Shown piece after piece: positions 31,936 through 35,927 of a stretch of DNA of 35,927 nt. Source of the stretch: Nitrospira sp. (lineage in GTDB: Bacteria > Nitrospirota > Thermodesulfovibrionia > Thermodesulfovibrionales > SM23-35). Below the pieces are notes generated by a model, which saw nothing but the letters and a program-made list of their open reading frames with translations, was not told the origin of the DNA and searched no databases. The first letter of the stretch is position 1. Every line of letters begins with the position of its first letter. The position numbers were made by a program, and so were the translations under genes. The stretch spans positions 1 through 35,927 of the forward strand of contig VGWX01000018.1 of NCBI GenBank assembly GCA_016873615.1, written 5' to 3'.

Positions 31936-34056
31936 ATGGACGGAGAATCAATAGATATTAAACAGGCAAAACTGCAAAAGCTGAAAGAGCTTTTTCCTGA
32001 ACTCTTTGCCGAGGATCAACTGGATTGGGAGAAACTGAAAGCGGCTTTTGGGGATGACATCAACTTTGCCAATGAACGGTATGTTTTGAATTGGGCAGGC
32101 AAGAGCGATGCCTTCAGGGTGTTGCAGCAGCCCACCACAGCCACATTGAAACCCGCGCCGGAAGAATCCTGCCTCACCCCCGCCCCCTCTCCTGAAGGCG
32201 AGGGGAGTTGGAATGACTTTATCAATAGCCCGACGCAAAATGTGTTCATTGAGGGCGAAAATCTGGAAGTGCTGAAGGTTTTGCAAAAAGCATATTACGG
32301 TAAAGTCAAAGTAGTTTGCATAGACCCACCTTACAATACAGGCAGCGACAGCTTTATTTACCCCGATAGATTCAGCGAGAAAAAAGAAGATTATCTGAAG
32401 CGCATCGGCGATAAGGACGAAGAAGGCTACCTGCTGAAAGAGGGCCTTTTCCGCAAGAATAGCAAAGACAGCGGCCACTATCACAGCAACTGGCTCAGCA
32501 TGATGTATCCCCGCCTGTTCCTTGCCAAAAACCTGCTTCGTGATGACGGCGTCATCTTCGTTCACATTGACGATAATGAGGTTCACAACCTGCGGATGGT
32601 GATGAATGAGATTTTTGGGGAAGAGAATTTTGTTGTTCAAATAGTTTGGAAAAAAAGAAGTACCCCACCTAATGACCAGATTATTGGTGCTAATCACGAT
32701 TACATCTTAGTATTCGGAAAAGATAGAAATAAGGTTGGGCTTAATCTTAGAAAAAGAAGCAACAAGCAACTTGAACGCTACAGAAATCCTGACAATCATC
32801 CTAAAGGGCCTTGGACAGCAGGCGATTTAATGGCAAACGTAAAAGGGGGGAGGTATGTTTCATCTTTATATTACCCGATTATAAATCCCAATACGGGAGA
32901 AGAACATTATCCTTCACAGAATGGTAATTGGCGATTCAACAAAGAAACCATCAAAAGGCTTTTAGAGAATAATGAAATTTTTTTTGGAGATGATGGGAAA
33001 GGCCGACCAAAGCTGAAAAGATTTCTTTGTGATGTTAAACAAGGAATTACTTATCCTACAATTTGGGATTTCGTTCCATTGAATACAAAAGGTTCACAAG
33101 AGATGTCAGAATTTTTGGGTAATATGAATATCTTCGACAATCCAAAACCATCTGGTCTTATTACAGAACTTATAAAACTTGGGGCAGATTCAGAGTCTTT
33201 AGTCCTTGACTTTTTCAGTGGTTCTGGAACCACAGCCCAAGCAGTTATGGAACTCAACAAAGAAGATAACGGCAATCGTAAATTCATTTTAGTGCAACTG
33301 CCTGAGCAATGCGATGAAAACAGCGAGGCTTATAAAGCAGGCTATAAAACCATAGCTGATATTGCTAAAGAGCGCATCCGGCGGGTGATAAAACGCCTCA
33401 ATCCACCTCACCCCTCAATCCCCTCTCCTTCAGGAGAGGGGCAGGGGGAGAGGTACGCTGAAAACCTTTTCAAAGGCGCTACGCCTGTATTGTTTAAGAA
33501 CGCCAACCAGTTGAAACAAAATAGAACAGAGGCAGAAGAATTGCTTTGGCAGGCTCTAAGAAATAGGCAAATAGAGAATTGTAAATTCAGAAGGCAACAT
33601 CCTATGGGGAACTTTATTGCTGATTTTTATTGTCACGAAAAGAAACTGATAGTAGAGGTTGACGGCGGTTATCACAACGAAGCGGAACAAAAAGAATATG
33701 ATGCAGCCAGAACACAAGCAATAAACGAGTTTAGTGTAAGAGTAATAAGATTTACCAACGAGGAGATATTGAACAGTTTACCAGAAGTATTGAATAAAAT
33801 TGCAGAAGCACTGAATGCTCCCTCTCCTCAAGGAGAGGGGTGGGGTGAGGTTGGATTTAAGGTGTTCAAACTTTCTCCATCCAGTTTCAAAATCTGGAGA
33901 GGCAATGAAATAGACAGTGAAGAAAAACTTACGCAGCAGCTTGATGCCTTCACCAACCCTGTCCGGCCCGGAGCCGAAAAGCAAAATATGCTCTATGAGC
34001 TAATGCTCAAAGCAGGACATATAAAAGGGGACAGGTACATTTTTGAAAAGTTATGA
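31936..34056 (+). CDS. Type III-like adenine DNA methyltransferase (Mod) with an inserted DUF559 nuclease domain
   Basis: 706 aa. Beta-class order: DPPYNTGSDSFIYPDRF (motif IV, from residue 130) precedes the target-recognition region (about 235-400) and the SAM motif DFFSGSGTTAQAVME (from residue 425). Normal Mod sequence resumes as GFKVFKLSPSSFKIWRGNEI and runs to the end. Between them, residues about 490-640 hold a full DUF559 domain: NRTEAEELLWQALRNRQ, KFRRQHPMGNFIADFYC, LIVEVDGGYH and VRVIRFTNEEIL, with the PD-(D/E)XK-type acidic residues. It is flanked by GC-rich repeat peptides. A third repeat lies near residues 79-92. It probably methylates adenine. No Res helicase gene follows. Confidence 0.9.
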   Translation: MDGESIDIKQAKLQKLKELFPELFAEDQLDWEKLKAAFGDDINFANERYVLNWAGKSDAFRVLQQPTTATLKPAPEESCLTPAPSPEGEGSWNDFINSPTQNVFIEGENLEVLKVLQKAYYGKVKVVCIDPPYNTGSDSFIYPDRFSEKKEDYLKRIGDKDEEGYLLKEGLFRKNSKDSGHYHSNWLSMMYPRLFLAKNLLRDDGVIFVHIDDNEVHNLRMVMNEIFGEENFVVQIVWKKRSTPPNDQIIGANHDYILVFGKDRNKVGLNLRKRSNKQLERYRNPDNHPKGPWTAGDLMANVKGGRYVSSLYYPIINPNTGEEHYPSQNGNWRFNKETIKRLLENNEIFFGDDGKGRPKLKRFLCDVKQGITYPTIWDFVPLNTKGSQEMSEFLGNMNIFDNPKPSGLITELIKLGADSESLVLDFFSGSGTTAQAVMELNKEDNGNRKFILVQLPEQCDENSEAYKAGYKTIADIAKERIRRVIKRLNPPHPSIPSPSGEGQGERYAENLFKGATPVLFKNANQLKQNRTEAEELLWQALRNRQIENCKFRRQHPMGNFIADFYCHEKKLIVEVDGGYHNEAEQKEYDAARTQAINEFSVRVIRFTNEEILNSLPEVLNKIAEALNAPSPQGEGWGEVGFKVFKLSPSSFKIWRGNEIDSEEKLTQQLDAFTNPVRPGAEKQNMLYELMLKAGHIKGDRYIFEKL
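32171..32211 (+). repeat. Palindromic repeat copy A in mod
   Basis: CCTCACCCCCGCCCCCTCTC is followed by CTGAAGGCGAGGGGAG; CCCCTC (32184-32189) pairs with GAGGGG (32200-32205). It codes LTPAPSPEGEGSW in the linker before the methyltransferase core. Same orientation as copy B. Confidence 0.75.
33405..33453 (+). repeat. Palindromic repeat copy B, left boundary of the DUF559 cassette
   Basis: ACCTCACCCC leads into the perfect stem CCCCTCTCCT (33420-33429) / AGGAGAGGGG (33432-33441). It codes HPSIPSPSGEGQGER in frame. It is the inverted partner of copy C. Confidence 0.85.
33818..33854 (-). repeat. Palindromic repeat copy C, right boundary of the DUF559 cassette
   Basis: Stem CCCTCTCCT (33820-33828) / AGGAGAGGG (33831-33839), followed by TGGGGTGAGGTTGG. 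Its reverse complement contains ACCTCACCCC and CCCTCTCCTT as in copy B, so B and C are inverted repeats of each other about 450 bp apart end to end. Codes APSPQGEGWGEVGF, where Mod sequence resumes. Confidence 0.85.
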
Positions 34057-34181
34057 CTACTCTGGCAATGAAAGATATCTTAGATAAAATCGCCTCTCTT
34101 AAATCAGCCCTTGATAAGTATCGTCCTTTTTCGGAGCATGTCGTCAGACAGTAGAGGGATTATTATCGCATTAGTGGATAA
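34053..34181 (+). pseudogene. Decayed Fic-family N-terminus with an amber codon
   Basis: An ATG overlapping the mod stop (ATGA) opens MTTLAMKDILDKIASLKSAL, then DKYRPFSEHVVRQ and TAG at 34152, then RDYYRISG and a stop at 34179. Fic proteins of this type start with a helix pattern ending ...RPFxEHVVxQLxxYYRI, so the TAG replaces a leucine codon (TTG to TAG is one change). The catalytic HPFxxGNGR region is absent. The original gene was translationally coupled to mod. Confidence 0.6.
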
Positions 34182-34380
34182 TTACAGAGGTGTGGGTAGA
34201 GGAGTAAACATCAAATGCCTCATGGGGCGGAACAGTGGAGGCTATGAGATTAATGCCCCGATACTGAAATCATGGTTCGGATATTGGTAAGATTGGAAGA
34301 AAAAATTTGAAGGGCAAGAGAAAGAGGACAAAGAAGCTTTTGAAAAAATAGAAAGAAAATATGGCTTTAAAATCAGTTGA
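34174..34380 (+). pseudogene. Unidentified decayed reading frame
   Basis: Reading from GTG 34174 gives VDNYRGVGRGVNIKCLMGRN, then SGGYEINAPILKSWFGYW, a TAA at 34288, and in the same frame DWKKKFEGQEKEDKEAFEKI, then ERKYGFKIS to TGA 34378. The composition is protein-like and one frame is held over 207 bp apart from one stop, as expected of a decaying gene. I do not recognise the family. Confidence 0.35.
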
Positions 34381-34438
34381 ATCCCGGAATATGGAATTTA
34401 AATCCAACTGGCGGAACGATGCGAGAGGAAAATTTTGA
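34361..34438 (+). pseudogene. Truncated AlbA_2 (Schlafen-like) N-terminus
   Basis: The ATG at 34361 opens MALKSVESRNMEFKSNWRND followed by ARGKF and a stop. ESRxxEFKSxWRxD is the usual opening of AlbA_2/ATP-binding proteins, before the AFANxxGG block, which is lost here. It is a second copy of the family whose intact member lies at 30102. The stop overlaps the next gene's TTG start. Confidence 0.6.
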
Positions 34439-35541
34439 CTAAACAAACAACACCGAACAAATACACATCTCTGATTAAGCGCCTTGCTGAAATAATTCAT
34501 TCTGCAAGGACAACTGCTGTTCGACAAATTAACAAGGCTCAAGTGCTTGCATATTACGAGATCGGCAGAGAGATTGTGGAATTTGAGCAGAAAGGGAAGG
34601 CACGGGCAGGATACGGAGAAGAACTGATAAAGAGGCTTTCAAACGACATGACTAAAAACTTTGGGAGAGGTTTCTCAGAAATGAACCTCAGAAATATGAG
34701 GCGCTTTTATTTAGAATTTCCAGTGCAAATTCAACAGACACTGTCTGTTAAATCGTCGGGAAAGAACAAATTCCAGGCAGTGTCTGAAAAATCATCAATT
34801 CGTCAGACACTGTCTGTCGAATTCGACCCCCAACTCTCATGGTCCCACTACTGCGAACTATTGAGTGTCGAACATACCCTTGCCCGTTCATTTTACGAAA
34901 AAGAAGCTGTAAATAATAACTGGTCATTCAGGGAGCTCAAACGGCAGATAAACTCACAGCTTTTTGAAAGGTTGGCTCTAAGCAGAGACTCATCTGCTGT
35001 AATTAAGCTCGCGAAAAGAGGACATATTATCGAAACTCCTGAAGACGCTATAAAAGACCCCTATGTTCTGGAATTTCTGAACCTCAAAGAGGAAAATGTA
35101 TACACGGAAAGCAAGCTTGAACAGGCAATAATAGATAACCTTCAGAAATTTTTATTGGAAATGGGCAAAGGGTTTGCTTTTGTTGCTCGTCAGAAGCGAA
35201 TTACTGTGGGCAACCGGCATTATTACGTTGACCTTGTTTTTTATAATCGTATTTTGAAATGTACGGTTCTTATTGACCTGAAAATAGATGAACTTGATCA
35301 TTCAGACATCGGACAGATGAATTTCTATCTGAATTATTTTAAGGAAAATGAAAAAGTGAACGATGAAAATGACCCCATTGGTCTTATTTTGTGCGCTAAA
35401 AAAGATGAAGTCTTTGCAAAATATGTCCTGGGGAATTTGAACAATAAAATATTCGCTTCAAAATACAAGCTCGCACTTCCCACAGAAAAAGAGCTTGCAA
35501 GAAAAATCAGCGCACTACATCTTTTAGAGAACAATAAATGA
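34435..35541 (+). CDS. YhcG-like (DUF1016) PDDEXK nuclease family protein
   Basis: 368 aa starting at TTG 34435, with AGAGGA upstream. The N-terminal DUF1016 domain has LAYYEIGREIVEFEQKGKARAGYGEELIKRLS and GFSEMNLRNMRRFYLEFP. The linker at about residues 100-128 holds two QTLSV repeats. LSWSHYCELL begins the second half, ending in a nuclease-like core: HYYVDLVFYNRILKCTVLIDLKIDELDHSDIGQMNFYLNYF, in which VDLVF and DLK supply acidic and lysine residues of the PD-(D/E)XK type. It is common in restriction and defence islands. Its partner is unknown. Confidence 0.88.
   Translation: MTKQTTPNKYTSLIKRLAEIIHSARTTAVRQINKAQVLAYYEIGREIVEFEQKGKARAGYGEELIKRLSNDMTKNFGRGFSEMNLRNMRRFYLEFPVQIQQTLSVKSSGKNKFQAVSEKSSIRQTLSVEFDPQLSWSHYCELLSVEHTLARSFYEKEAVNNNWSFRELKRQINSQLFERLALSRDSSAVIKLAKRGHIIETPEDAIKDPYVLEFLNLKEENVYTESKLEQAIIDNLQKFLLEMGKGFAFVARQKRITVGNRHYYVDLVFYNRILKCTVLIDLKIDELDHSDIGQMNFYLNYFKENEKVNDENDPIGLILCAKKDEVFAKYVLGNLNNKIFASKYKLALPTEKELARKISALHLLENNK
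34733..34818 (+). repeat. Linker repeats in the YhcG-like gene
   Basis: CAGACACTGTCTGT occurs at 34735-34748 and 34804-34817; each is itself a palindrome around ACAGACA/TGTCTGT. A partial inverted unit, GGCAGTGTCTGA, lies between (about 34777-34788). They code QTLSVK and QTLSVE in the linker between the two halves of the protein. Confidence 0.6.
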
Positions 35542-35699
35542 GCTATAAAACTAAGGGCAGTGATTTATGTAAAGTAAAGGGGTAGGATTACTTAAAGAAA
35601 AGCCAAGTAATGATTTGCCCATTCGTGAGGAAATATTAGTTAAAACAATTGCAGAAAATACCCGACAGGTATTTTCTGAGATTAAACAGAGGAGGGATT
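35542..35699 (+). promoter_or_regulatory. purB upstream region with a perfect hairpin
   Basis: CAGAAAATACC (35652-35662) pairs perfectly with GGTATTTTCTG (35668-35678) around CGACA, ending about 10 nt before the GAGGAGG ribosome site of purB (35690-35696). It has no T-run. One frame through the region reads LPIREEILVKTIAENTRQVF, then SEIKQRRDYDSAIYTP and stops inside purB; it may be a gene fragment, not recognised. Confidence 0.4.
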
Positions 35700-35927
35700 A
35701 TGATAGCGCGATATACACGCCCTGAAATGGGAAGGCTGTGGGATCCTGAGAATAAATATCAGAAGTGGCTCGATGTTGAGATTGCTGTGTGTGAGGCATG
35801 GGCAGAGCTTGGCGAGATACCGAGGGATGAGCTGAAGGTTATCAGGAAAAAGGCAAGTTTTGATATCAGGAAGATAGATGAGATAGAAAAGGTCGTGAAA
35901 CACGATGTTATAGCATTCCTTAGCTCA
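35700..35927 (+). CDS. purB: Adenylosuccinate lyase, N-terminal part (cut by the window end)
   Basis: 76 codons are visible from ATG 35700, with AGAGGAGGG upstream. MIARYTRPEMGRLWDPENKY, then WLDVEIAVCEAWAELGEIP and KIDEIEKVVKHDVIAFLS, is the canonical start of bacterial PurB, including the KVVKHDVIAFL block of domain 1 with the conserved His. It acts in purine synthesis, removing fumarate from SAICAR and adenylosuccinate. It closes the accessory island on the right. The rest lies outside the window. Confidence 0.95.
   Translation, partial: MIARYTRPEMGRLWDPENKYQKWLDVEIAVCEAWAELGEIPRDELKVIRKKASFDIRKIDEIEKVVKHDVIAFLSS

Noticed and set aside
31948-32697. 249-codon minus-strand frame inside mod
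   Set aside because: It is antisense to the DPPY-containing methyltransferase and lacks any recognisable motif.
34320-35927. CRISPR array or tRNA-type attachment site at the island edges
   Set aside because: I saw no regularly spaced identical repeats and no tRNA-like fold at either edge or elsewhere in the window.

Overview
The window reads as a piece of a moderately AT-leaning, diderm (Gram-negative type) bacterial chromosome. The MlaE/F/D lipid transporter points to an outer membrane. The system II cytochrome c maturation protein sits directly upstream of hemA and hemC, EF-Ts is the short (196 aa) form, and a Lys/Ala-rich DksA-type protein lies in the rpsB-tsf-pyrH-frr operon. Together these resemble uncultured Nitrospirota (Thermodesulfovibrionia-like) or deep deltaproteobacterial-type genomes. 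That placement is inference from gene content, not a phylogeny.

Layout. (1) 264-1200, minus strand: a PIN toxin/ribbon-helix-helix antitoxin pair abutting a truncated arsenate-reductase/LMW-phosphatase gene. (2) 1385-5886, plus: a phosphate-starvation operon pstS-pstC-pstA-pstB-phoU with two 11-bp-periodic Pho-box arrays, followed by a nitroreductase, HU and a lipoprotein. (3) 7768-10567, minus: a 52-aa zinc-finger protein, feoB and fur; fur and feoB overlap and sit behind a palindromic, probably self-regulated promoter. (4) 10740-16050, plus: argG, dprA, topA and a MobB-like NTPase. (5) 16064-18937, minus: a PstS-like periplasmic binding protein paired with a hybrid histidine kinase. (6) 19218-22078, minus: mlaE-mlaF-mlaD-cNMP-binding-cupin. 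(7) 22606-25892, plus: a small conserved protein, ccsA, hemA, hemC. (8) 25897-29391, minus: rpsB-tsf-pyrH-frr-small protein-dksA-like, stopping 4 bp from the convergent hemC. (9) 29640-35541: an accessory island between rpsB and purB. (10) 35700 to the end: the start of purB.

The island is the most unusual part. It holds three intact genes: an AlbA_2/RecG-like ATP-binding protein, a type III-like adenine methyltransferase (Mod), and a YhcG-type PDDEXK nuclease. Between them lie decayed remnants: a methyltransferase tail, an SNF2-type helicase reduced to its two ends, a Fic N-terminus with an amber codon, and a second AlbA_2 N-terminus. No type III Res subunit is present. Inside the Mod gene a complete DUF559 (PD-(D/E)XK) nuclease domain lies between two inverted copies of a GC-rich palindromic repeat, all in frame; a third repeat copy sits nearer the N-terminus. 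This looks like a mobile nuclease cassette that inserts into coding linkers without breaking the host gene.

A second theme is in-frame repeat invasion of core genes: topA carries two different low-complexity insertions and hemC two more. Intergenic DNA carries two members of a paired-hairpin repeat family whose loops are mutually complementary.
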